64,000 nucleotides of DNA from Mesostigma viride (taxonomy: Eukaryota > Streptophyta > Mesostigmatophyceae > Mesostigmatales > Mesostigmataceae), in NCBI GenBank assembly GCA_009746045.1, contig RPFO01000156.1, positions 2,778,452-2,842,451 on the forward strand, written 5' to 3'. Positions within the stretch are counted from its first letter, which is position 1; each line of letters starts with the position of its first letter. Below, one piece after another: positions 54,350 to 64,000 of the stretch. Made by a program: the position numbers and the translations under genes. The notes beneath the pieces were generated by a model. It was not told the DNA's origin. It saw only the letters and a program-made list of their open reading frames with translations, and did no database searches.

Positions 54350-55700
54350 GGGTTCAGATGTGCGGAGATACTATGCGATCCAGCCGGTCCACGACCTGTT
54401 TGTAGAGCTTGTGCCAAGGGGCAGCACCGAACAGATGTGGGTGACGTTGCAAAAAACATCGGACTTGACGGAGCATAATGGCTCGGTCATAGTCTTTGAC
54501 CAATAAACGCTGCAAGAGTTCAACAAGAGTTGTGATGAAATCAACACGATAAGAACAAAGACGGGAAAAACGATGTAACTGAGAAAGAACAACACCATAT
54601 TTTGCTGTGTGGGAAAGGAGACTGTGAATATCGGGGTAACGAATAAAAGGAATTTGCTGGTATTTAGGATCCTTGCGCTTATCATAGACAGCCGTACGCC
54701 AGCCCTTCTTGTTATGGGTAATGTTAAGATCGAGGTAATTGCAATGAGTATCCTCCGACGTGAGCTTTAATGTGAGGGACGCTTGCGGGTAGATGCCAGG
54801 CAGACCAGCGGTGATATACAAATGGGTTGCGAAATCAGGGTTGTCGAAAGCGATGACATCATCAATGTATCGACATGTATGGATAAAACGCCTGATGAGA
54901 ACATCATCGTTTGAGGCAATGAGATTCTCCATGAATGCAAGCTCATAAGTGTATAGATAGAGGTTTGCAAGGAGCCCGGCACAGTTAGTGCCCATAGGGA
55001 TGCCGATAGCTTGTTGGTATACATCGCCCGCAAAACAGATGAAGGTGTTATCAACAAGATAAGAGATCCAATGAACAAGGTCAGCCTTCGTGATAATATA
55101 ATTATAACCATCCCGCACGATAGCACCTGCCGCGATCCCTGAGAGCCACGTTGCCGTGGGCGTGGTCTGAGAAACACGCACGTGCAGGTGGTTGCGCCCG
55201 TGCCGGTGAGGCCTACGTGCATACAGACGAGTAAGGAGGCTATCTAAACGAGCTTTCAAATCGTGCAAATCTAGTGTGGTATATAGAGTGGTGAAATCAT
55301 AGGTGGCTATGGGCATAGGTATACGTTTCTCTGCTGCTGTCTTAGAACGGCTAAGGGCGGCAAGGCGTAGGCGTACTCAGTTGGGCTGAGTCTATGACGA
55401 TCCAACTACCAGCGCATTCATACCCGGCATTCGACAGCACCTCCACCCATAATGCATTGGCTTCGGGGAGAAGAGCATTCAAAGCATGGCAGATGAGTTT
55501 CGAGAGAGGCATCAGTGGGGCTGAATGCGACGCAGCAATGGTGCGCAAAGCAACAGGAGTTTTGTGCAGCTTAAGAGTGAGATACAGATATGGGAACGTA
55601 GTGGTGGTGGCGCGTCGCTGCCGCTTAAGGAATGCCCGAGCAAAAATGTTTTGGCTGTGCAGGGTATAATTGAAGTTTCCTTTATAATTGGTAAACCGGC
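54350..55700 (-). pseudogene. Penelope-like reverse transcriptase remnant
   Basis: The minus strand from about 55666 reads AFLKRQRRATTTTFPYLYLT, then LKLHKTPVALRTIAASHSAP and LMPLSKLI, ending in a frame change near 55385. The next frame (to 54354) continues RLAALSRSKTAAEKRIPM, TYDFTTLYTTL (motif A with catalytic Asp), QQAIGIPMGTNCAGLLANLY (motif B), CRYIDDVIAF (motif C) and CNYLDLNITHNKKGW. This motif set is unlike the LINEs of this window. It matches the RT type with PKLHKTP near its start and GIPMGTNCAP motifs, which I associate with Penelope-like elements. No GIY-YIG endonuclease is visible downstream (54140-54350). The single frameshift and lack of ends indicate a dead copy. Confidence 0.7.
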
Positions 55701-58700
55701 ATGCGCAGTCTACGTGCTTTCAATTAATTAATTAATTATTACGTCAATGTAGTTACGTACATGCACCCTTTTAATAATTAAGGACACCACCTTCCAGTCG
55801 GTGGGGGCTCTGTTGTTAATTCACTCACGGTCCTAACCCCTAAATGGGCGGAAATGCTGCCGATAAATCGGCAGTAACTCACCTATTTTGTAAACCAGCC
55901 CCTGTACAACCTAGCAAGATCCAATGGCTGTCCTTGGGGGGCAAGCATGTCCATGAGTTGCCCTAAGCCATGATATATCACAACCTCACATATATTCATC
56001 GTAGGCCATGTATAACTGCCGTCAAAGTCAGGGGGGTCAAGACGAGCGTTTTCATTTTTGGTAGAATGTGCATTTTGAATTATGTTGTAAGAGCTAGGCA
56101 CCTACCACTTCAGGGATGATAAACAATTAGTTGCTGAACAGTTTGAGCCATTGGGGTCATCATTTGGGTGGGTATACCAGCAGTTACACCCAGTACAGCC
56201 CATAGGGGTACCGTTGGTAAAAAGCAACCAAGGGGGTAGGAGTGGGCATACTACCTACTAATACCTACTAATATGGCCACCAACCATGCCAAACAATACA
56301 TTTCCCTTCCACAATGATGGGGAAACATAACTGCATCATCACACTGCCCTTACCTGGCACCTATGTGCAGGTGCCACCTTGTCCATGCACGTAGGTAACG
56401 TGGTACGGATACCCTACGCAAGGCATGCATTCTAGGAGGCAGCCACCAACAAACTAGTGATTTTAAGCCTATTTCAGCCTGCCCTAGCAAGGATAAACTA
56501 GGCCTAAGCTGCTATAGCTTTCCAGGTGATGGCCAGCACACCTGGTGGCACATGCTGACAATGGGAAGCTTCTACTCACCGGTTACATGCTTGATGATGC
56601 CACAGAGACCAGCCAACTGCCTCACACTCATGCAATATGTGTGTGGGAAATGTATAACAAACATATATGGAGGTATTCAAACCCATACAGCCTCTAAAAC
56701 TTATCACCATCACCCTGTGGCAGGTCAACTGACTGAGGGAAGCATCTAAGAAGGGTGTTTTAGAAAGGGGCCAGGCCAGGGTCAAGAAAGAGCATGAATA
56801 ATGCAAAAAGAATGTGCTACACAAGCTAGAACGTATATATAAACGTCAAACATCGATAGGAAAACGATGCTTAAGCTTTACCAGGCATGGATGGCGTTAC
56901 CTTGGCCCAGGCGGTGGCCGCAAAATGGCGCATTTCGGCACACAAAAGTTGTGCAGCATGGTCGCTGGATTCGGCGATTTCTGGCCACCCTTGCACGTTT
57001 ACGACTACTATGTATCATAAAAAGTAAAAATAAACCGATATATCCTTTAAAATACGCCGGAAAGGTATTGCTGTCAACGTTTCTATCGTCCGGCCTGATC
57101 GCAGTTTTTTCCAGCAAGAACGCTGCCGACACCTATCAAATGGCATTCCCGCGAACCAAAATTTGGCCTGTATGATCTTTAGCACGTATAAAATCAATAT
57201 CCTAAGTTTGGCCAGAAAATTCGAACGCAAACGTAAATGCCATGCGTGGGCGCAAGCCGCCATGGCCAGGTCGTCGTTTTCCGGAATGCACGTTGTACGT
57301 GAAAAAGTACCCTGACCCCTTGTACTTTGACGGTCTGGAACACCTGTTAAACTTGGTCAAAATATAGCAAACCCTAGTATCATGTTCTGGAGAAACTTAT
57401 AAACTTTCATTCTTCTCAGCTAAACGTTTCCTAATTCCCAATAGTATTCTCGCAAACTGGTCCCCCGAGTAGGTGCCGACAAATCGGCTGTAAGTCACTT
57501 TTTGGCGGAAAATCGGCAGCAAGACCATTTAGGGGCTAAATTTAGGACTTTGTCCTAAATTGTCCTAGAGGTCACTATAACCGAGGTACCGGGTAGGGGG
57601 GGTCACTATATGGTCCGTACCCCATGTCCACCGTACCCGGTATGATGTACCCGACCCGTGGTACCGGCACATGGTACCCGGATTCCGTACCCGGGTACCG
57701 GGTATAATGGCGGGAAAGTAGGTACCTCGACCAAAAATATAACCGATTTTGGAGCGAAAAAGTGGGTGCGGGAATGAAGTGAGGTGGATATGGCGACCTG
57801 ACAATCGTGGCCGGCGTTTTCACGTGCGTTTATCATTTCGGGCGCCCAGTAGCAAAAACGAAAGGTTGTTAGTTATGCTTAAAGGCTGTGAATATTTTCT
57901 GCGCAAGTTTTTATGTGTAGCGCTGTATCACAGCGGCACAACACAAATGGGTCGCAGATCGCCTGCTCGCGGAGGGTCGATTTTGGCACAAACATGTTAG
58001 TGTATTAGCAATGGTGGTGCGAATCAAGCCAGGAAATTTTTTTGGACGATTTTTATTTTAGTCTGGAGTTTAGAAACGGAGTATTTGACATGGGAGCGCC
58101 TGGGCCGTGATATTCTTGCCCGATTTCCATTGTCGACCATGTTTTAGGGACGTTCAGGCTGGGCAGCGAGCGCACCTTATAGGTCTTCACTTTCGGTATT
58201 TCTTGGACCTAGAACGCAGCACAAGCGTGGTTCATATCATTGTCGAACCGGTTGGCCAGCTTTGGTGCGCTCAGCTCTCGGAAAGCTGACCTCGCTGCGG
58301 ATTTCAGCGACGTTTTTGCAACCATCTGGAATGAGGCGACGTAAGTAGCAGGTAAGTGCCGGGTTGTCCTAGATCATGAGTGTAACTGGCAACGCTGTCG
58401 TGGTGTTTTGAGTCAGCCAGCTATGCCTAAAAAGAGGGGACGCTCTCTGTGCACATAACTGTCACACATAGTTGGTTTACGTCATACAATTTTTTACGTC
58501 TCTATCTTCGTCGTCCGCTGCAGCTAAAACACACATGCGTAAGAGCAGTTTTACTCATGTGTTAGTTATAAACCATTGTCCTATGGCCTGCAGTCGTTCA
58601 GGGTGTTCTCAGACAGTATATACAGTATGGTTTACGTGTTACATGCACGCTGAATTCGCTCACAAAGCGTTGCATGTTAGCACAACGTTGTTTTGTAACT

Positions 58701-59411
58701 TGATTTGGCTGCATTCATGTGTTAGTTGCAATGCAAATGCAATGTTTTTTCATCGCTGGGTGGTGGCCAGCATGTCCGTGATGTCAAAGAAGGTTTGGCA
58801 TATGCTTAGAGAAAGTTTACCGCAAGGGGTGGGCCATGTTCAAGCCGGGCAACCTCAGCAACCATGCAACCCTATATTGCAATACCTGCACCATCTGTGA
58901 CACCGTTAATCACGCGTATATATAGAGGCAGCCACAGCAGGGTATGGCCTTGTTATACGCTGCCCCGCCATCCCAAGGCCTCGTAGGGTCCCCTAGCGCT
59001 TGTAAGATGCTCAAGGGACCGTGTGGATAGCATGGTCATGCGTTGACAATAATTGGTCCTAATGGTCCTAAAACCCACATTTTGGCCAAATTCGCGCTTT
59101 GAGGTCTGGCAGGTGGCAGGGCCCATTCATGCACTAAATGTAATTATTTGACCCCAGGTTTTTGATGCCAACTAAAAAAGTGTGTTATCTGTCATGGGAA
59201 CGAATGCCAGGGTCAGATTTTAATGTTTGCATGTATATATTTTAATTCAAAGTGGTCCTAAATTTAGGACTTTTTCTGGGAAGATTAACACTGTGTGTGA
59301 CTGGAACTTCGGCGTGCATAGCTAGCGATTCGGGCCGTGGTGGTGCACCTGCAACGTACCTGTAAATAGGAACTAGAGAGCTATGTACATCCATCCACCC
59401 CATCCCATATT
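55701..59411. other. Long spacer without supportable genes
   Basis: AT-rich, with short frames only. GGTCCTAA/TTAGGACC words with nearby CCCTAAATGG and TCGGCAGTAA recur near 55826-55880, 57475-57570 and 59050-59275, possibly pieces of one large element. The GGTACC cluster at 57581-57736 is listed separately. Confidence 0.45.
57581..57736. repeat. Palindromic GGTACC-rich cluster
   Basis: Within about 155 bp, GTACC or GGTAC occurs roughly a dozen times (GAGGTACCGGGTA, CCGTACCCGGTA, GTGGTACCGGCA, ATGGTACCCGG, CGTACCCGGGTACCGGGTA, TAGGTACCTCG). The outer arms CGAGGTACC and GGTACCTCG are inverted. It could fold extensively. Confidence 0.7.
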
Positions 59412-59459
59412 CAGCTCCCTGAGGACTTACTCATGTGACGCAGTTACGTGTTAATTAAT

Positions 59460-59490
<31 letters not shown>

Positions 59491-59545
59491 TTAATAGACA
59501 CGTGACTGCGTCACGTGAGCATAAGTCCTCAGTGGGAGGGGAACA
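59412..59545. repeat. Two hairpin tails facing each other around (TAAG)n
   Basis: A sense tail (GAGGACTTACTCATGTGACG, then TTAATTAA) and an antisense tail (GACACGTGACTGCGTCACGT, then GAGCATAAGTCCTC) meet at about eight TAAG units, giving an imperfect palindrome of about 130 bp. Confidence 0.75.
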
Positions 59546-59569
59546 TGGCCGGGATGGAATGGATGGTGC

Positions 59570-60760
59570 ATGTACTCTATCGTAGCGCCCCTCTATCTCC
59601 TAGACGGCTCTCGTGTCCAGTATCGGGACTGCGTTAAGCTGCTAGGCAGCCTGCTCCCCAGCTGCGATCGAGGTCGATGTGGACCATCGCATCTCCCTCG
59701 CCTGGCACGCTTTACGCCACTACCGGGCCCTGTGGCGCAAGCCCCTGGGCAAGATCGAGAAACAGGACCTGTTCAAGGTCCTCGTCCTTCCTGTTCTCAC
59801 GTATGGGGCCGAGACGTGGACCCTCACCGCCGACCTGGCCCGCAAGCTGGACGGCGCGGTCACCAGCATGCTGCGTTCCATTTTCACAGTAGGATATGCT
59901 GCTCACGTCCGCAATGAGGACCTGTACCAGGGCATGCCCTATATCACCAGCAACATTAAGCAACGACGCCTGCAGCTAGTAGGGCACCTAGCTCGCACCA
60001 ACCAGGTAGACACCTCACGTGGCCCCCCCGCAGGACTGCGACCAGCCCAGCCTGGCCGGCACCTCCTGACGTGGGCTGGGCCCAGTGATGTTAGACGCCG
60101 CAAGGCCCGCACCTTCAAAGAACAGCTAGTAGAGGACATGGGGGGCCTAGGCCTCTCCGTGATTTGGAAGAAGATGATGGACAAGGCCAAGTGGGCCCAG
60201 GTCATAGAGGACAACGAGCCCCCCCCAGTGGGGAAGCACCCGCGTGTGCAATCCCGTGGGAGGCACGCCACTGATAGCTCCCCTAGGGCAGCGTGCGGCT
60301 GCCTCGATAGATGTTGTAGTTAGCATGCTGTTAGATAGATGTAGTATATTCTGATCAGACACTCCGCAAAGGTGAAAACCTTTGCGTTCAGTGCCGGGCC
60401 GCGGAAAACGCGGAAAACGCGATCTACAAATGAATCCGACCTGAATCGAACTGGGGACCTCTCGCACCAAATTTTGCTGACAATAGGACGGACGTCTCCG
60501 GTTACCATGGCATCGCCAACTTACACCTACAGTCATCCGCAAAATTTCTCCTGTCCGGGGAGTGATGCAAGCCTTTCGGATTTGGTACTAGATAAATCAC
60601 TCGAGATCTGTGTGTAGGAGTATATAGCCGTGTGTAGTATATAGCCGATGTAGATAGATTAGACCGGTAGGACTGTTTGCACCCATCCATCCATCCATCG
60701 GGGTTAATGCTCCGTGACTCCCCAACGGGAGCACGAGTCTAATTAATTAATTAATTAATT
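59570..60760 (+). mobile_element. LINE-I copy, 5'-truncated, with 269-bp repeat in 3' UTR
   Basis: An early part (59582-59680) reads APLYLLDGSRVQYRDCVKLL in one frame. After a frame change it runs DHRISLAWHALRHYRALWRK to FKEQLVEDMGGLGLSVIWKK and a PPPVGKHPRVQSRG tail with stop at 60321-60323. The 3' UTR is interrupted at 60350 by the 269-bp repeat and resumes with GATGTAGATAGATTAGACCG, the CATCC run, the hairpin (60708-60734) and a TTAA tail. Confidence 0.85.
60350..60618. mobile_element. Third copy of the 269-bp repeat
   Basis: It appears identical to the units at 26581 and 26975. It is flanked by its own target duplication AGTATAT (60343-60349, 60619-60625). The 16-base extension present after the other two is missing here. 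Confidence 0.85.
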
Positions 60761-60779
60761 AATGTAAGCTATCTAGGTC

Positions 60780-61740
60780 CTAGTTACAGGGGTGTGGGCA
60801 CCGCGGCCCGAATCGCTATGAATGCCGGCCATATGCGGTCACACGCGGAGCCCCCACAGACTTGGGGGTGATCTCCTTCATCACTATTTGCCATCTATCC
60901 TTGCGTACCATCTGCCTCCATATCAGTACAGACAAACCAGGAGGCTGCCCGGGCGTGAGCCCGTCGCGTCTAGTGAAGCACATGTCCATGCCGAGTCTAT
61001 CACGAACAGTCCACGGGTGGCGGCGCTGCCGCGCGCGGCCTGGGGCACGCCAGGTGAGGACATATCGCCCAGGCTGGGCGGGCTTGGTGCCAGCTAGTCT
61101 ATCTGATGTATCTACCTGATCTGTGCGGGCCAGGTGCCCGGCTAGCTAGGCCGGCCCAGGCGCCTGTGCCTAATAATGTGGGAAACATAGGGCAAATCAG
61201 CGTACATATCCTCATTGCTAATGTGCAAACCAAAGGGGATGTTAAGGGCCTAGCTTGCGCAGCATCTTGGTGACGTTGCCGTCGAGTCGTTGCTCCAGCT
61301 CCTGCGTCAGTGTCCAGGTCGGCGCCGTAGGTCAGGATTGTCAGAATGACGACCTTGAAGAGGTCACGCTTGACGATCCGGGGTAGGTCGGGGTTGCTCC
61401 ACCAGCGGCGGTGGTCATGGAGGTGCGCCCACGCCATGGCGATCCGTGTCGTCAGGTCGTCCTCGCAGTCGGGAAGCCAACTGCTGAGCAGCTTGAAGCG
61501 GCCTGAAGTAGGGTTGTTGACCTCGGTGTCGTCTAAGAGGCGGAGTGTGGGTGGGGGCCCTGCCATGCCGAGGGCCAGGGCCATCGTTTTGGGGCTGATT
61601 TCTAGACCAACCCGTCCGGCGGCGCCCGAGCCTCGAGCACCAGGCAGTCCAGCCAAAGTTGGGCAGACTCCGGCTTCTCGATGAGCGTGATGTGGTCGGC
61701 ATGAAGGAGGTCAGCTAGTAAATTCTGCCTGTTAGTCGCC
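60780..61740 (-). pseudogene. LINE-II-like ORF2 remnant with altered catalytic motif
   Basis: On the minus strand: LLADLLHADHITLIEKPESA near the 5' end, then VGLEISPKTMALALGMAGPP, LLDDTEVNNPTSGRFKLLSS, RIAMAWAHLHDHRRWWSNPD, IVKRDLFKVVILTILTYGAD. After frame changes, RTDQVDT and a tail ending KEITPKSVGAPRVTAYGRH follow. YADD has become HADH, so the second catalytic Asp is lost. Several frameshifts. Confidence 0.75.
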
Positions 61741-61784
61741 CCCCCTACTAGTTACGTGTTATAATTATTTAATTAATTAATCCC

Positions 61785-61835
61785 ACTCGACTGTACTGAG
61801 GACTTATGCTCATGTAACGCTGTTGCGTGTTAATT
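61785..61835 (+). mobile_element. Hairpin tail of the third LINE-like family
   Basis: GTACTGAGGACTTATGCTCA then TGTAACGCTGTTGCGTGTTA and ATTACTTAATC. The stem is degenerate compared with 59493-59510. Confidence 0.55.
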
Positions 61836-63170
61836 ACTTAATCATTTGCACTGCTGGGCAGAACCTTTGGACAATGTGCAGGCCTCTGGAAACCATACAC
61901 AAAGGCTGCACATGCATGGCCCCACACCAAGTATCAGCTATAAAACTAAGGGCCCTGAACGGCGCAGCGCACACATGACCAGTGAGACAAGAATCCCGCA
62001 CGCCTGCCGCATAAGAAAACAAGACAACCATCCCTATACTTCCTAGTTAATTGTCACTGGAAGCTTATCAACAAATCTCATTCATATGAACAAGTCCCCA
62101 TCCAGCTCCTTCTTGAGCCGCTACTCAAGTGGGGTCACCCTGGTCGTGTGCCAGTAAAAAGTGCCCCAGGCAACTCCCCAAAACGAAAGAATGCAATTAC
62201 AAACCTACGGAATCTACGACAACGTGACTTCAGGCAGCCGCCAAGTCAGCAGGGGGTGAAGGACGTCTTCACGGCCCCATTTCAAACAAGGGTATGAGCC
62301 TGTCGACTTGATCCACTCTGTCCGGCATGCCTTAAACGAGCCACTCTCCCACGCGCAGGCTCGGAAACAAGAACGGAAGGAGCGCCTCTATTTCTGGCAA
62401 TCTTTCTTGCCCTTGCTGAAGCGATAAACAGGCATTTGCAAGTAAACCCCAACGGCTGCATTCCTACATCCTCTGCATCCACATAGGACGCCCTGTCACT
62501 TGTTCCAGTTCCAGCCACACTGGAGAGCTTCCTGACTGTCCCGTGAGCGATAGGTTCGACTACTCTTTCATGCCATGGTTGCCATTGACTTGCCTCCAAT
62601 GTCCATTGCATGCGAGCCCGCCTTCCCCTCGAAGGCCTCGCCCTGAGTGTCGACCTTTCTGTTGGCTTCGACCCTCTCATCCGGGAAAAAAAATTAATTG
62701 CTTTGGTCCCTGCATTTCATCGCCTGCAGCCCTTCGTACGGCATCCAACCTTCAATTAGTGCCAACCCTACAACTGGGTATCAGCCCCACCTACCACCAC
62801 TTGCCTCGTTTCGGCGCAGGGACCCTACAGTCTCAAAAATGAGGCAACCACCTGTTGAATCTTCAGCGTGCTGCAACGAGAGTACCACAGTCGATTTGCG
62901 TCCCTTTATAATTACTGGGCATCCCCTTATCGCCACTAGGCTTCCCTTCGATCATCGTCAGCAGCCCCGTGTTCCGAGCCACGCCCGCTTCGGAATAATT
63001 CACGCATTGGACAGCAGTCAGTCCTCTGCAAGGGGCATTGAAAAAGAAGCCTGTTTCTTGAACTCATGACTCCTTGCGATACCTTCATGCCTTGCGGCCT
63101 CATCAGATCCTGCCATGGCCTAACCCCATCACCTCAGTCGACGTTTTCCCCCTTCAAGAGCCGATTTCCC
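61836..63170. other. Spacer, nothing recognised
   Basis: Short open frames at 62282-62680 and 62543-62842 overlap on opposite strands and show no known motif. Confidence 0.5.
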
Positions 63171-63452
63171 ACTTGAGGCCTCCCCCTTGCCACCAAGTTC
63201 TTCCCACTTGAGGCCTCCCCCTTGGTCGCAAGGCCGCCGCATCAGGCCTTGATCTCAGTAGCAGTAGGTAGCCCTTGGTGGTGCACTCATACTGCAGTAT
63301 CCCCCGCTTGAGGCCTTGTATATCTCGATTCAGGACCTTGCATACGACAGGCCATGATCTAGGCAGCAAGGTGTTCCCGCTCACGCCTTGATCTCGGCAG
63401 CGAGTTTTGCCCGCTCATGCCTTGATCTCGGTGGCGAGTTTTGATCGGTGGC
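63170..63452. repeat. Tandem repeats 3' of the LrgB-like exon
   Basis: Roughly 40-bp units with GCCTTGATCTCGGCAGCGAG and TTTTGCCCGCTCA, plus CCACTTGAGGCCTCCCCCTT units at 63170-63225. The unit contains a copy of the gene's last codons (minus strand GATCAAGGCGTAA or GATCAAGGCATGA), so the array grew from the 3' end of the coding sequence. Confidence 0.7.
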
Positions 63453-63622
63453 TTACGCCTTGATCTTGGGCTTGGCCCCCCCCCGCGCGATGCCGATGAG
63501 GAAGTTGCGGCACCCCGAGTGGCTCAGCGCGGCCGAGACAAAGACGCCCACGAGGGCGAGCGCGACGGCAGAGACGGAGGCGGAGGCGGGCTCCTTGGCG
63601 ACGAGGGCGGCGGTGCCCAGGC
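63453..63622 (-). CDS. Last exon of an LrgB/PLGG1-like membrane protein (partial gene)
   Basis: The minus strand has a CCACCCCACAG acceptor followed by an exon in phase 1 that reads LGTAALVAKEPASASVSAVA, then a hydrophobic helix LALVGVFVSAAL, SGCRNFLIGIARGG and a basic KPKIKA end with stop TAA at 63453-63455. The motif (HG)LGTAAL-KEP followed by a membrane helix resembles the C-terminus of LrgB-domain proteins, including the plastid glycolate/glycerate translocator PLGG1 of plants. PLGG1 exchanges photorespiratory glycolate and glycerate across the chloroplast envelope. The call rests on 55 residues, so the exact function is uncertain. The rest of the gene lies beyond the right edge. The intron upstream is filled with tandem copies of its own exon boundary. 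Confidence 0.55.
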
Positions 63623-64000
63623 CTGTGGGGTGGTGGACGGTGTGCCAGCATTACGCGGAGTGGGGCATTAGGGCAAATGGTCATTATAGCCTTATGTGGG
63701 GATAGAGTAGCCAGCACGGTGCCCAGGCCTGTGGGGTGGTTGATGGTGTGGTAGCATAACGTGGATTGGCATGCAGGCACTTGGTGAGTGTGTGATGGGC
63801 AATGGTGATGGGGAACGAGTAGCTAGCACAGGCAGTGCCTAGGCCTGTGTGGTCGACTGGTGGCTGAGGTTGTGCCAGCATTGTTGTCCAAGGAATGGGG
63901 CCATCGTTAATTGTGTGGGAAACAGCAAGGAGGGCAGGCGTCTTAGCACTTTTGGGAAATCGTGAGTGTGTCGGGACACTGTAGCTAGCGCGAACAGTGC
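63605..64000. repeat. Roughly 105-120-bp tandem repeats across the acceptor of the LrgB-like exon
   Basis: GGTGCCCAGGCCTGTGGGGT at 63613, 63717 and (diverged, GTGCCTAGGCCTGTGTGGT) 63835, each followed by a TGGTG...GTGNNAGCATTA block and later AGTAGCTAGCAC. Each unit contains a copy of the CCCACAG|GCCTGGGCAC acceptor, but only the first leads into the conserved exon. Confidence 0.8.

Noticed and set aside
26603-60617. Conserved 81-codon frame MKTFAFSAGP... in three places
   Set aside because: The repeats appear identical at DNA level and recently copied, so identity of the frame is no sign of coding selection.

Overview
The window looks like nuclear DNA of a microbial photosynthetic eukaryote, most likely a green alga. 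Genes are GC-rich and separated by AT-richer, repeat-laden spacers. Genes are either single-exon or split by GT-AG introns. The carrier protein resembles a plant subfamily, a GT29 sialyltransferase-like gene is present, and the right edge ends in an LrgB/PLGG1-like exon. The species cannot be named from sequence alone. No operons, CRISPR arrays, rRNA or confident tRNA genes are seen.

Host genes, left to right: a mitochondrial carrier (15184-16425, -); a GT29 sialyltransferase-like gene in two inferred exons (18303-21553, +) with a 24-bp minisatellite in its intron; an unrecognised 625-residue coiled-coil protein (27284-29161, -), divergent from a condensin subunit CAP-D2 gene (30054-42974, +), for which I give a phase-consistent 14-exon model of 1,827 residues; a single-exon F-box/leucine-rich-repeat gene (47003-49306, +); and the last exon of an LrgB/PLGG1-like membrane protein (63453-63622, -). 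A decayed gene with a CxxC motif may lie at 4455-5565 (-).

Most of the rest is retrotransposon debris. Two LINE families (called LINE-I and LINE-II here), at least two families of elements carrying only an ORF1-type protein, a Penelope-like reverse transcriptase remnant, a 494-bp TA-target MITE in two copies, a 1,770-bp TIR element and a 269-bp repeat in three apparently identical copies can be delimited. Many boundaries rest on visible target-site duplications and empty-site comparisons. Two nested stacks stand out. Between 8.1 and 13.6 kb, five insertions have piled into an older repeat. Between 23.0 and 26.2 kb, an ORF1-only element sits in a LINE-I copy, which sits in an older LINE-I tail.

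The 3' ends of LINE-I, LINE-II and the ORF1-only elements share a design: a short hairpin built on a CTCC-CAAC-GGAG core followed by a TTAA-rich tail. This suggests that the ORF1-only elements are copied by LINE reverse transcriptases that recognise the hairpin. The clearest unusual signal is the MITE: three substitutions in one terminal repeat are exactly mirrored in the other, while the other approximately 400 bp differ at only two positions that I can see. Very long tetranucleotide tracts (1.05 kb ATGG; 2.35 kb of C/T) complete the picture.
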